This document shows positions 9,406 to 18,770 of a DNA stretch of 27,556 nucleotides, piece after piece (the first letter of the stretch is position 1; every line of letters begins with the position of its first letter). Under the pieces are notes generated by a model. The model was not told where the DNA came from, did not search any database, and worked only from the letters and a program-made list of their open reading frames with translations. This DNA is from JAFDED01 sp964611635 (GTDB lineage Bacteria > Desulfobacterota > JAFDED01), in assembly GCA_964611635.1 (NCBI GenBank), contig CAZTAS010000065.1, positions 1-27,556 on the forward strand, in the 5' to 3' direction. Position numbers and translations under genes: made by a program.

Positions 9406-9639
9406 ATGTCCCCACCAGAAGACATGATCTACACGGCAGAAGCAGCAAAAAAGGCAGGAATCAGCAAGGCAACCCTTCTGAGATGGCTAAAGGATGGAAA
9501 AATCCCGGAGGTCGCAAGAGACATTCGTGGATGGAGGGTCTTTACAGAGGAAGAAGTGGAAAAGATTAGGGAATATGCAAACAAGATAGTTCCGCCCGGT
9601 TCCTATCGTAGTCCATTGGATTCTAAAAAACATAAGTAG
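9406..9639 (+). CDS. MerR/excisionase-type helix-turn-helix DNA-binding protein
   Basis: This 77-aa protein is almost entirely one HTH domain: MIYTAEAAKKAGISKATLLRWLKDGK (residues about 7-32) is the winged-helix recognition unit of the MerR/HTH_17 class, followed by the wing (RGWRVFTEEEV) and a short basic tail. There is no effector domain, so it probably acts as a small repressor, activator or recombination-directionality-type factor. The ATG is preceded by CGGAG. It is the first gene after the strong promoter at 9340 and 12 bp upstream of the next gene, so it likely autoregulates the module. Similar small HTH proteins often head defence operons. Confidence 0.8.
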   Translation: MSPPEDMIYTAEAAKKAGISKATLLRWLKDGKIPEVARDIRGWRVFTEEEVEKIREYANKIVPPGSYRSPLDSKKHK

Positions 9640-9651
9640 GAGGAACAGAGA

Positions 9652-10446
9652 ATGGGCCATGTAAGAGTAGGGAAATTGCCAAAAATTAGAGGTTGGAAAC
9701 AGGTCATAGCCCTTCTTGACTCTGGCGATTCTTCCTCATCCGAGGTTGCCGCAGCGACCGCAAAAGCAGCCAAGGACTTCATAAGCCAAAAAAGCACTGA
9801 TCCATCATTAGTTTTCTCATACTGGCTTCTGACACAAATCACTGCCAGGGCGAAAAGCGACAATTTCATAGAAGAAATAAAGCAAATTGGGCTCGATATG
9901 AGCCAGGTTGAGAGTGCTCTTGACTTCTTGGGCAGTGTTGCAAGTTTTACGCGCTCACAGATTAAGGTGCGAGGTGAAACATTCCCACTTTCTGAATTCG
10001 CCCAATTATCGTTGCGCGAGGTGCTTACCGAGACGGTAGGACAACAATCTCAGTCACTGTTCGGAACAACGCAGAAGGACGTCATATTAGCCTGCAAGAG
10101 ATATTCAAGACCCAATCAGTTTGCCAAGCTATCCCGCCTGTATTTCTCGAAGGTTCTCAATCGCTGCATGCAGTTTTTTGTCAGCAAAGAGTCACCGAAC
10201 AATGTTGGTGCAGGCAAGAAATTTAAGGACATTTCAGACCTCTCAGACTTCAATGCTGCTCTTGAGGCATATTGCTATCAAAGCGCAAAAATCGTCGAGG
10301 ATTTTGCCGGGGGCTGGTATTCCAAGAGAAACTGGCAGGGCGAAATCTCCGAGCAGGACGCCAAAGGATTTGTCGCTGTGGCAATGGAGAAATTAAGGGC
10401 AGAGATAGCACGCGACGAACAGACCACGGGGGCGAGCCAGGGATGA
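9652..10446 (+). CDS. Conserved helical protein paired with the QueC-like enzyme
   Basis: This 264-aa, mostly helical protein has no catalytic motif that I recognise. The start is fixed by AGGAGG 9 bp upstream. The N-terminus is MGHVRVGKLPKIRGW, a Gly-His beginning followed by a basic, Trp-containing stretch. The C-terminal third carries a FNAALEAYCYQSAKIVEDFAGGWY segment (about residues 203-226). Its stop overlaps the start of the QueC-like gene (ATGA), which implies translational coupling and a shared complex or enzyme-substrate relation. I believe related proteins occur beside QueC-like genes elsewhere, but I cannot verify this here. By analogy with QueC-like enzymes in type IV CBASS and Qat, it could be a substrate or scaffold; that is inference. 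Confidence 0.65.
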   Translation: MGHVRVGKLPKIRGWKQVIALLDSGDSSSSEVAAATAKAAKDFISQKSTDPSLVFSYWLLTQITARAKSDNFIEEIKQIGLDMSQVESALDFLGSVASFTRSQIKVRGETFPLSEFAQLSLREVLTETVGQQSQSLFGTTQKDVILACKRYSRPNQFAKLSRLYFSKVLNRCMQFFVSKESPNNVGAGKKFKDISDLSDFNAALEAYCYQSAKIVEDFAGGWYSKRNWQGEISEQDAKGFVAVAMEKLRAEIARDEQTTGASQG

Positions 10447-12311
10447 ATAGCATTCTCGTCCTGTGCAACCATAGGGACAGCAAAGCAGTGCCGCAAAGCA
10501 CAGCCTTTGATATGGCACTCAGCATCAATCCTACGCCTCCTGACCAGAATCTGCAGCTGCACGTTGACAATATAAGCCACCAGATTCTAAGCAATGTGAA
10601 TCCGTTGGCGCATGACCTGCTGGAGATAGCTGCATACACATACTATACGGATTGCTCCATAAAACGAGGTGAAGATACTAATGTTTATGCAGATAGATGG
10701 CAGAGAAGATTTGAGCTAGTGGTTCCGGTAAGCGACCCCACAAGATGGAACAAGCCTGAAATAGAAAATCTGCTAAAGGAAACCCTGGAGTTCTTAACCG
10801 GAGATGAGTTCTCATTCAATTTTATAGGATGCGTTCCCAGGCCGCGACAGTTGTATTTGGACTTAGGTGATAGCTTGCCAGCTTTCCCAGGCCCTGATTG
10901 TTTATGCCTTTTCTCAGGAGGAATAGACTCGCTCGTAGGCAGTTTATTCCTGCTTAAGGAACGAAATGAGCGCCCGCTTCTCGTCAGTCATCGCAGCGTG
11001 CCTGTAATGGATAAGCGGCAGAAGCACTTGGTTAAATTGGTCCAAGACCGAAATAAAGAATGGCAATTTCCTCACCTGAGCGTGTGGATTAACCGAATGG
11101 GCAATCGAGCCATAGAAATGACTCAGAGAAGCCGTTCATTTCTCTATCTATCAATAGCCAGTGCGGTTGCGTTTCAGCTTGGCATGAAAAAAATCTATAT
11201 CTGCGAGAACGGGGTCGTGAGCCTCAATATCCCCATATCGGGACAAACCGTTGGCACGTTGCTTACAAGGACGACTCACCCGAAGTTCTTAGCTCTGTTC
11301 AATGACTTCATTAAAAGGTTATTTGCAACAGATTTCTCTGTTGAGAACCCCTTTATTTTTTGCACAAAGACCGACCTGCTTGACATGCTTACGAGATGGG
11401 ACCAAAGCGAGCTTTTACAGGCCACGGTTTCATGTTCCTACACCCAGGGGAAAACGAAGATGCAACCTCAATGCGGCATATGCTCGCAGTGTATTGGTCG
11501 CCGCTTCTCTGTTGTGGCCGCAGGTTTGGAAGAGCATGACAGAACTGAATGCTATGAGAAAGATGTCTTTCTCCATTCCCTTGAAGAGGGCAAAGAGACT
11601 GCGTTTGCAGAGGGATACGTTCGGACAGCCTTTGAAATAAATGAAATGGATGATGTCCAGTTCTTCAGCAGGTATCCAGAACTTGAGGAGGCTGTTCATT
11701 TCTTGGGCATACCGCCGGATGATTGCGGTCGAAAGCTATACGACCTGTTCCAGCGTCATGCGACCGAGGTCGTGAAAGGCGCAACAGGCAAATGCAATGA
11801 GCACCAAAAGGAACTCCTGGCAGGGAAACTCCCTGACAACTGCCTTATTTCCATGCTTGCTCATCGGCGTCATTTACTGAATCCTCTTGAAGTGTATACT
11901 GACAAAATCGCGAGAATTCTTCGGCTCGGGCTCAGGATAAATTTTCAGACAGAAAAACCGCAAACAGAACCTCGTCTTCAGGAAGCTGCTCAGGCAGCGC
12001 TGGCATCTGCCGGCGAGCGGCTACGCCGGGAAAGTCCCATGCTGTCTTATTCGGTTGTCAGCACAAAGCCTGATTTTGCGGATACGCATGACTACAACCG
12101 TTTGCTTTTCATTGAGCTTAAGCTTGTGACCAACAGGCCGAAGCTAAATAAGATAATCACTGAAATCACCAGCCGCATAACCATTTATCGCGACCAGGGG
12201 GCGTTTGTGCTGTTCGTTGTTTATGACAATGACGACTTCATTGTTGATAATGAAGAGTTCGTCAGAGATTTAGAGAAGCACTATAAGATAAGGGTCATTG
12301 TGGTTAGATGA
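10443..12311 (+). CDS. QueC-like ATP-pyrophosphatase fused to a C-terminal PD-(D/E)XK-like domain
   Basis: The start was chosen at ATG 10443, which overlaps the upstream stop, giving 622 aa; an upstream extension to 10272 would only read through the neighbour. Residues about 150-360 are a QueC-type domain: PP-loop SGGIDS at 158-163 and a zinc-binding set C331, C344, C347, C350 (C-x12-CGICSQC). QueC itself converts carboxy-deazaguanine to preQ0 with ATP, but family members in defence loci (QatC, and Cap9 of type IV CBASS) have other roles. Residues about 535-622 look like a restriction-type fold: PDF (D544), then FIELKLV (E558, K560), then a beta-strand-rich end. No queD, queE or folE gene is nearby, so a housekeeping queuosine role is unlikely. 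Probably a two-domain effector or modifying enzyme working with the 9652 protein. Confidence 0.75.
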   Translation: MNSILVLCNHRDSKAVPQSTAFDMALSINPTPPDQNLQLHVDNISHQILSNVNPLAHDLLEIAAYTYYTDCSIKRGEDTNVYADRWQRRFELVVPVSDPTRWNKPEIENLLKETLEFLTGDEFSFNFIGCVPRPRQLYLDLGDSLPAFPGPDCLCLFSGGIDSLVGSLFLLKERNERPLLVSHRSVPVMDKRQKHLVKLVQDRNKEWQFPHLSVWINRMGNRAIEMTQRSRSFLYLSIASAVAFQLGMKKIYICENGVVSLNIPISGQTVGTLLTRTTHPKFLALFNDFIKRLFATDFSVENPFIFCTKTDLLDMLTRWDQSELLQATVSCSYTQGKTKMQPQCGICSQCIGRRFSVVAAGLEEHDRTECYEKDVFLHSLEEGKETAFAEGYVRTAFEINEMDDVQFFSRYPELEEAVHFLGIPPDDCGRKLYDLFQRHATEVVKGATGKCNEHQKELLAGKLPDNCLISMLAHRRHLLNPLEVYTDKIARILRLGLRINFQTEKPQTEPRLQEAAQAALASAGERLRRESPMLSYSVVSTKPDFADTHDYNRLLFIELKLVTNRPKLNKIITEITSRITIYRDQGAFVLFVVYDNDDFIVDNEEFVRDLEKHYKIRVIVVR

Positions 12312-12360
12312 TATGGGGGTTTTGGTATACAGAACGAAGCCTCTAACTATGCAAAATTTC

Positions 12361-12389
12361 TTGACAAATCCAGGGCTCAGAGATAGCTT
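12361..12389 (+). promoter_or_regulatory. Possible promoter of the restriction-modification genes
   Basis: TTGACA at 12361-12366 is a perfect -35 hexamer. A weak -10, TAGCTT, follows at 12384-12389 with a 17-bp spacer. It lies in the 114-bp gap between the QueC-like gene and the helicase-nuclease gene, so the restriction genes could be expressed independently of module A. Confidence 0.4.
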
Positions 12390-12425
12390 GATTGAACCCA
12401 GTTTTTCTAAAAACGGGAGAATCAA

Positions 12426-15401
12426 ATGAGAGACACCATCATTGAAAACCCTATCATCAATTCCCCCTACGAAGAACCCAAGCGGCATTTCCGGTTCACC
12501 GAGGACGGTATCACAAACGAAATAATCGAGGAGCGCCGGGTAAGCTCATATTTCGTCCCGATACCAAGGCCCAAGAAAAAGAGCCAGCAGCTCACCTTCG
12601 ACACTCTATGGACCGAGGACAGAATCGAGGAAAACAAGTTCATCAACCAGGTGCGAAGCCGTGTCTTTATGTGGAGGCAGGGCGGATACCCCGGCGTAAC
12701 AAGGACAACTGCCCGACTTCTCAGATACTGGAACGACCCGGAAAGAGAGCAAAAGCTGTTCTTCTGCCAGATAGAGGCCCTAGAGACCATCATATACATC
12801 ACTGAGACTGCCAAGAAGTTCAATGACGCATGGATCGACAACGACCTGCGCCGATACAATGAAGAGGCAAACCCTGAGCTGTTGCGCATCGCTTTCAAGA
12901 TGGCCACCGGCAGCGGAAAGACTGTCGTAATGGCGATGCTCATTTCCTGGCACGTGCTGAACAAGCTGGCTGACTCTCGCTCAGGCCGCTATTCCGATGC
13001 TTTCCTTATAGTGACTCCAGGGATAACCATCCGCGACCGTCTCAGGGTTCTCCTTCCAAACGACCCTGACAATTATTACCGCAAATGGGACATAGTGCCC
13101 CCTGAGTGGATGCAGCTGCTTCATTCCGCAAAAATCATTATCACCAATTTCCACGGCTTCAAGCTCAGAGAGCTCAATGATGCAAGCAGGCGCACAAAGC
13201 AAATCCTTGCTAAAGATAATAAAAGCCCCTTTACAGAAACCCCTCCCCAGATGGTCCGCAGGGTCTGCCGCGAGCTGGGAAACAAGAAGAACATCATCGT
13301 GATAAATGATGAAGCCCACCATTGCTACAGGCACAAGGTAGAGGAGGGTGAAACCGAAAAGCTTACAGGGGAAGAGCGCCTGGAAGCCAAGAAACGGGAA
13401 GAGGCAGCAAGAGTCTGGATATCAGGACTTGAGGCTGTAAAGATAAAGACCGGAATCAAGGCAGTCTATGACCTGTCGGCCACGCCTTTCTTCCTCCGTG
13501 GATCCGGCTACAAGGAGGGGACGCTATTCCCCTGGGTGGTTTCTGACTTCTCGCTCATTGACGCTATTGAATGCGGCGTGGTCAAAGTGCCAAGAGTTCC
13601 TGTCGCTGACGACAGCATTGAAGGGAAATTACCCACATATAGACACCTATGGCCCTTTGTACGGGAGCATCTCCCAAAGAAAGGCAGGGGGACTGAGGCT
13701 GTAACGGGCGAGCCCAAACTTCCAAAAGAGCTGGAAGGCGCTCTGCATACTCTATATGGCAATTACGAGAAATATTATAAGAAGTGGGAACAGAGCAAAG
13801 AGGCCCGTGAAAAGGGTCTTACGCAGCCTGTTTTCATCGTTGTCTGCAATAACACGAATGTCTCAAAGATGGTCTACGACTATATCTCCGGCTGGGAGAA
13901 AGAGCTTGACGAGGAAACGTCTGTCCTCGTTCCCGGCAAGCTGACTGTTCTCAGCAATGTCGAGAACAGCCGCTGGATATCCAGGCCGAACACCATACTC
14001 ATTGACAGCGAGCAGCTTGAAAGCGGCGAAGCTATGAGTAAAGAGTTCAAAAAGGTTGCTGTCCATGAGATAGAGAATTTCAAGGCCGAGTACAGGACGA
14101 GATTTCCTCACCGCGATGTGGAGAAGCTTACAGACGAGGATTTGCTGCGCGAGGTAATGAATACCATAGGCAAGCCAGGGAAGCTTGGCGAGCACGTGAA
14201 ATGCGTTGTCCCTGTTGCCATGCTCACCGAAGGATGGGATGCAAACACTGTGACCCACATCCTTGGGATAAGGGCTTTCAGCACCCAGCTTCTCTGCGAG
14301 CAGGTGGTCGGAAGAGCATTGAGAAGGATGAGCTATGCGCTGAACGAAGAAGGCGTGTATGAAGCAGAGTATGCCGAAGTCTTCGGCGTTCCCTTTTCGT
14401 TCATCCCATGCGCCGGCTCAAGCCCTGAGCCAAAGCCTCCCCGGACTCCAACCAGAGTTCGCGCTTTGGAAGAGCGCATTCCTTTGGAGATTACATTTCC
14501 AAGGCTCACGGGCTACCGCTACGACCATCCTTCTGACAGGCTCACCGCAAACTTCACCGAAGATACAAGGCTTGCCCTTTCCACTGCCGATGTCCCTGTC
14601 AAGGTAGAGAGTGCACCCATTGTCGGGGAGATTGTTATCCACACTCTGGACGATCTGAAGCGTAGACGTCTGAGCGAGGTGGCGTTCCTTTTGGCAAAGC
14701 TTACACTGGAAAAATATTTCTGTGACAGGGATGGAAATATCAAGCAATGGCTTTTTCCCCAGATTCTGGGCATCACCAAGAAATGGCTAAATGAATGCCT
14801 GGTTCTAAGAGACAATGTGTTTCCGCAGTTGCTCTTATTTTTAGAGCTTGCGCATGACGCAGCAGACTGCATCTACCGGGCAATCATAGCCTCCAAGGAA
14901 GGCGAAAAGACGCTCATGCCGATTCTGCGACCTTATGATACTACCGGCTCTACCCGCTATGTGGACTTCGATACAACGCTTGACGTTTATCCTACAAGCC
15001 ATGGCTCCTGCCATATCTCCCATGTTGTTCTTCATAGCGACTGGGAGGCAGGTCTTGCGCAGAAGCTTGAGGAAATGGAAGAAGTGGTGTGCTATGTAAA
15101 GAACCAGAACCTCGGGTTTATGATTCCCTATACCTTGAACGGCGAAGAAAGGCACTATGTTCCTGATTTCATAATTCATATTAATGATGGCAAAGAGGAT
15201 TTGCTTAATCTCATAATCGAGGTGACTGGCGAGAAGAGCAAAGAAAAGCTTTCAAAAGTCAGCGCAGCCCGAAACCTCTGGGTTCCTGCTGTGAACAACC
15301 ACAGAGGCTTTGGTCGCTGGTTTTTTCTGGAAATCACTGACCCCTGGGATGCTGAAAACCTGATTCGTTCAGCAATCAGCTCTACAGGATCGGAGGATTA
15401 A
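12426..15401 (+). CDS. Type III-like restriction subunit: DEAH helicase with C-terminal PD-(D/E)XK nuclease
   Basis: This 991-aa protein is a superfamily 2 motor with a nuclease. Seen directly: Walker A TGSGKT at 161-166, DEAH at 295-298, SAT at 351-353, and a motif VI-like QVVGRALRR near residue 620. The nuclease motif is near the end: YVPDF at about 910, then IIEVTGEK at about 928-935, which gives the PD...ExK arrangement of type III Res subunits and related restriction helicases. Length and order match a family of large restriction helicases paired with big DNA methyltransferases. The ATG follows GGGAGA by 7 bp. The methyltransferase starts 3 bp after its stop, so the two are co-translated. 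Role: ATP-driven translocation and cleavage of unmodified DNA, with target recognition expected from the methyltransferase. Confidence 0.9.
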   Translation: MRDTIIENPIINSPYEEPKRHFRFTEDGITNEIIEERRVSSYFVPIPRPKKKSQQLTFDTLWTEDRIEENKFINQVRSRVFMWRQGGYPGVTRTTARLLRYWNDPEREQKLFFCQIEALETIIYITETAKKFNDAWIDNDLRRYNEEANPELLRIAFKMATGSGKTVVMAMLISWHVLNKLADSRSGRYSDAFLIVTPGITIRDRLRVLLPNDPDNYYRKWDIVPPEWMQLLHSAKIIITNFHGFKLRELNDASRRTKQILAKDNKSPFTETPPQMVRRVCRELGNKKNIIVINDEAHHCYRHKVEEGETEKLTGEERLEAKKREEAARVWISGLEAVKIKTGIKAVYDLSATPFFLRGSGYKEGTLFPWVVSDFSLIDAIECGVVKVPRVPVADDSIEGKLPTYRHLWPFVREHLPKKGRGTEAVTGEPKLPKELEGALHTLYGNYEKYYKKWEQSKEAREKGLTQPVFIVVCNNTNVSKMVYDYISGWEKELDEETSVLVPGKLTVLSNVENSRWISRPNTILIDSEQLESGEAMSKEFKKVAVHEIENFKAEYRTRFPHRDVEKLTDEDLLREVMNTIGKPGKLGEHVKCVVPVAMLTEGWDANTVTHILGIRAFSTQLLCEQVVGRALRRMSYALNEEGVYEAEYAEVFGVPFSFIPCAGSSPEPKPPRTPTRVRALEERIPLEITFPRLTGYRYDHPSDRLTANFTEDTRLALSTADVPVKVESAPIVGEIVIHTLDDLKRRRLSEVAFLLAKLTLEKYFCDRDGNIKQWLFPQILGITKKWLNECLVLRDNVFPQLLLFLELAHDAADCIYRAIIASKEGEKTLMPILRPYDTTGSTRYVDFDTTLDVYPTSHGSCHISHVVLHSDWEAGLAQKLEEMEEVVCYVKNQNLGFMIPYTLNGEERHYVPDFIIHINDGKEDLLNLIIEVTGEKSKEKLSKVSAARNLWVPAVNNHRGFGRWFFLEITDPWDAENLIRSAISSTGSED

Positions 15402-15404
15402 GTT

Positions 15405-18167
15405 ATGCCCCGCAAGAAAATGACTGTCGAGACAATAAAGCATAAAGACAAACGCGTGAACATCCCGACCGAAGAGCTGCGTGACTTCGTCTCTGAGGAC
15501 GAAACCAAGCCCACGAAGATTCTTTACCCCCGCGACCCTTCTCTTGATCCGCAGCTTGTCTGGAAAGGAAAAGACGAGCAGGATTCAAACGACCTTGAGG
15601 TGGATTGCGTTCCTGTTTACATCCAGGAAAAGATAAACCCCAAGGTGATTGTCGAGGAAGTGCGGCTGGAAGCTGAGACAGGAAAACCACGCCAGGCGAA
15701 TTTTTTTGCTGATTTCAACGGAATAGACTTTGACAAGATGGTTGATTTTTACCACCACGAACAGAACTGGTCCAACCGCATGATACTTGGTGATTCTCTT
15801 CTGGTAATGACCTCACTTGCAGAAAAGGAAGGGCTTAAGGGCAAGGTGCAGATGATTTACTTTGACCCGCCATACGGAATCAAGTTCGGTTCCAACTGGC
15901 AGGTGAGCACTAGAAAACCCGAGGTGAAAGACGGCAAAATCACGGACATGACTCGTCAGCCTGAGCAGATAAGAGCATTTAGGGATACCTAGGAGCTGGG
16001 GATACATTCATATTTATCTTACTGGCGGGATAGGCTTAAAGTAGCCCAAGAACTTCTTACCGAGACCGGCTCTGTTTTCGTCCAGATTGGAGATGAGAAT
16101 ATTCATCTGGTAAGGTGTATTTTGGATGAGGTCTTTGGGAGCGAGAATTTTGTTTCACTAATCAGTTTTCAAACCACCTCCGGTTTTGAGACCACGACTA
16201 TCGGCTCAGTCGGAGACTATCTGCTCTGGTATGCCAAACAGCGCAATGATGTGAAAGTCCGCAAACTCTATGAGGAACAGCCGGTGATTCTGGGTGAGGG
16301 TAATGCCAAGTGGGTATTGCTGCCAGATGGCACATATCGTGGCGTTACCCAAGCTGAGATTCGTGGCGAAGAGCCTCTGCCTGATGGTGCTAGGCTTTAC
16401 AACCCAGGTGATTTGCAATCACAAGGGGCTTCAAAAGAACCGCAGCCTTTTGTATTTCAGGAGAAGACATACGAACCCGGAGCCAATTCACATTGGAAAG
16501 CCCACTATCCTGCAGGACTTGAGCGTCTTGCAGCCGTAGACAGAATCCATGTGGCAAAGAACAGCCTGAGGTACAGACGCTTCTCTGATGACTTTCCATT
16601 AAGTGAAAGAGGAAACATTTGGATAGATACCATTACCGGGAGCTTCACTGAAGACAAGCTCTTCGTTGTTCAAACAGGGACAAAGACTATTGAACGCTGC
16701 GTTTTACTTACAACAGATCCCGGAGACCTTGTGCTTGACCCAACCTGCGGAAGCGGAACCACGGCCTACGTGGCAGAGCAACGGGGCAGGCGTTGGATCA
16801 CGATAGAGACTTCCCGGGTAGCCCTAGCTCTGGCGAGAACGAGGCTCATGGCAGCCAGGTTTCCCTACTATATCCTTGCCGATTCTCCTGAAGGAATAGA
16901 GAAGGAGGCCGAGATAACCGGAAAGACACCACCTCCCTACAAAACAGAAGGCGACATCAAGAAGGGATTTGTCTATCAGAGAGTGCCGCATATAACACTC
17001 AAGTCCATAGCCACAAACGCGGAAATCGACATCATTCATGAGAAATGGCAGGAGAAGCTTGGGCCTGTTCTAAATGAACTGAACAAGATTTTAAAAGAGA
17101 AGTGGGAGGACTGGCAAGTACCTTTAGAACCAGAAGATGACTGGCCTAAAAAGGCCAAGGATCTGCTTTCTCAATGGAAAGAACTGAAAAAGAAAAAGCA
17201 AGCAGAGATAGACGCATCCATTGCACGAAATGGGGATGTGGAAAGTCTTTATGACAAACCGTATGAAGACAAGAGGAAAATCCGAGTCACTGGCCCGTTT
17301 ACCATGGAGTCGCTTTCACCGCATCGGGTGCTTTCCCCGGATGAGGACTTGCCTGCATCTGAAGCCGAAGCAAGGCGAGACGCAGGCGTGGGCCAATTTG
17401 AATCTATGATTTTGGAAAACCTCAAAAAAGCAGGTGTTCAGAACACCTTCAAGAATGAGCGGCTGGAGTTTGACTGGCTTGAGCCTTACCCTGGCGAATG
17501 GCTACATGCCGAAGGAGAGTACACTGAAAAGGACGGCACTACACGGAGAGCCGGGGTGTGCATTGGACCAGAATACGATACTGTCGGTCCGGATTTGATT
17601 AAGGACGCTGCAAAGGAGGCGGTCAAGGGTATCGGTTTCGACCTCTTGATTGTTTGCGGTTTTGCCTTTGATCCGCATGTCTCTGAAGAAGCCACACGCT
17701 ATGGAAAGCTGACAGTGCTTACCGCACGCATGAACCCGGACATGGTCCTGGGTGATGAGTTTCTGAAAAAGACCAGCGTTGCTAATCTCTTTATGGTCTT
17801 CGGTGAGCCGGACATTGAGATTTACAAGAAAGTTGGCAAGATTGTGGCAGAAATAAAGGGTGTGGATATTTACGACCCAACAACCGGTGAAATAAGGAGC
17901 AACTCAACAGACGAGATAGCGTGCTGGTTCATTGACACAGATTACAACGAGGAAAGCTTTTTTGTTCGCCACGCCTATTTCACTGGCACGGACAAGCCTT
18001 ATGAAAACCTTAAAAGGGCTCTTAAGGCTGAGATTGATGAAGGTGCCTGGCAGACTTTATATTCTACCAAGAGCAGGCCGTTTGACCCTCCTGAAAAAGG
18101 CAAGATTGCTGTCAAGGTCATCAATCACTATGGGGATGAAGTGATGAAGGTTTATGAGGTGCAGTGA
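15405..18167 (+). pseudogene. Site-specific DNA methyltransferase (Mod-like), interrupted by an in-frame amber codon
   Basis: The gene starts at ATG 15405 after GGAGG and would encode about 920 aa. The catalytic motif DPPYGIKFGSNW is at residues 154-165 and the AdoMet-binding motif LDPTCGSGTT comes later, at about 442-452; this order (motif IV before motif I) marks the beta class used by type III Mod proteins. Between them, TAG at 15990-15992 follows RAFRDT, and the same frame continues ELGIHSYLSYWRDRL. I recall homologues with RDTWELGIHSYL here, so one G-to-A change of TGG explains the stop. The frame then stays open to TGA at 18165-18167. The catalytic motif and SAM motif are split between the two pieces, and there is no ribosome-bound start just after the stop. 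Either Mod is inactive, the stop is suppressed, or it is a sequencing error. Confidence 0.85.
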
Positions 18168-18224
18168 AATCTCTTCGGAACTAGGCATTATTTTACTGGA
18201 ATATCCAAAAAGGAGTAACTCATA

Positions 18225-18671
18225 ATGAGCCAGTGGTGGATAGACAAGCCTAAAGTCCTTGGAAGCACCAATCCAACCAACGCTGAGCTTGAAAAACTCT
18301 ACCAGGAAGGCTTCAGGATAATAATCTCCCTTTTTGACAAGACTCAGCAGCATCCTAACTACGACATTAAGAAAGCTGAAGCTATGGGCTTTAAACGCCA
18401 CTCAATTCCTATCAGAGACTTCAAAGCTCCCATACAAGGCCTGTTCCAAGAGTTTATGGATATAATGGATCAGGCCAAAGATAAGGTCATAATCCATTGC
18501 CAGGGAGGCTCAGGTAGAGCAGGTACGATGGGAGCAGCCTACTGGATAAGCAAAAGTCTCCCTGCTCATAAGGCAATCGATAGAGTGAGACAGTCCAACC
18601 CAGGAGCCGTTGAGGAACCTGAGCAGAAGGAGAGCCTGTATGAGCTTTCAGCAAACATCAAGAAGGGATGA
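18225..18671 (+). CDS. HCx5R dual-specificity-type phosphatase
   Basis: This 148-aa, single-domain protein carries the cysteine-phosphatase P-loop HCQGGSGRAG at residues 91-100 (nucleophile C92, phosphate-binding R98) and a general-acid loop IPIRDFKAP with D65. This combination matches the dual-specificity protein phosphatases, a fold that also includes RNA 5'-triphosphatases. The substrate cannot be told from sequence; protein Tyr/Ser phosphate, RNA 5' ends or a small molecule are all possible. There is no signal peptide, so it is cytoplasmic. The start has AAGGAG 10 bp upstream. It sits 57 bp after the methyltransferase and 99 bp before the nuclease-Argonaute operon, on the same strand, and could belong to either module. 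Confidence 0.85.
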   Translation: MSQWWIDKPKVLGSTNPTNAELEKLYQEGFRIIISLFDKTQQHPNYDIKKAEAMGFKRHSIPIRDFKAPIQGLFQEFMDIMDQAKDKVIIHCQGGSGRAGTMGAAYWISKSLPAHKAIDRVRQSNPGAVEEPEQKESLYELSANIKKG

Positions 18672-18678
18672 TTCAGCA

Positions 18679-18759
18679 AAAGGAAATTTTTATAAATGCT
18701 CCTCTTAACCCTCATAAGGGGTTTTAGTTAAAGGAAATGCCTTTTTTAAGTAAAGGAAA
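18679..18759 (+). repeat. Three AAAGGAAA direct repeats upstream of the Argonaute operon
   Basis: AAAGGAAA occurs at 18679-18686, 18730-18737 and 18752-18759, the last two 22 bp apart (about two helical turns). The third copy also serves as the likely ribosome-binding purine stretch for ATG 18771. They may be an operator or only reflect purine-rich leader sequence. Confidence 0.35.
18707..18725 (+). terminator. Weak terminator-like hairpin before the Argonaute operon
   Basis: AACCCT (18707-18712), loop CATA, and AGGGGTT run directly into TTTT. The stem has one bulged G. It follows the phosphatase stop by 35 bp and could terminate or attenuate transcription before module C. Confidence 0.4.
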
Positions 18760-18770
18760 CGGGAACTAAG

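Noticed and set aside
10272..10442. 57-codon N-terminal extension of the QueC-like protein
   Set aside because: It lies wholly within the upstream gene and is basic, low-quality sequence; the ATG at 10443 overlaps the upstream stop in the usual coupled manner.
16122..18167. Independent gene starting at TTG 16122
   Set aside because: It is in the same frame as 15405 and contains only the later methyltransferase motifs; it is better read as the continuation after a nonsense codon.
9652..18167. Dpd-type DNA deazaguanine modification cluster
   Set aside because: A QueC-like gene is near restriction genes, but there is no TGT-like DpdA and no QueD, QueE or FolE homologue in the window.
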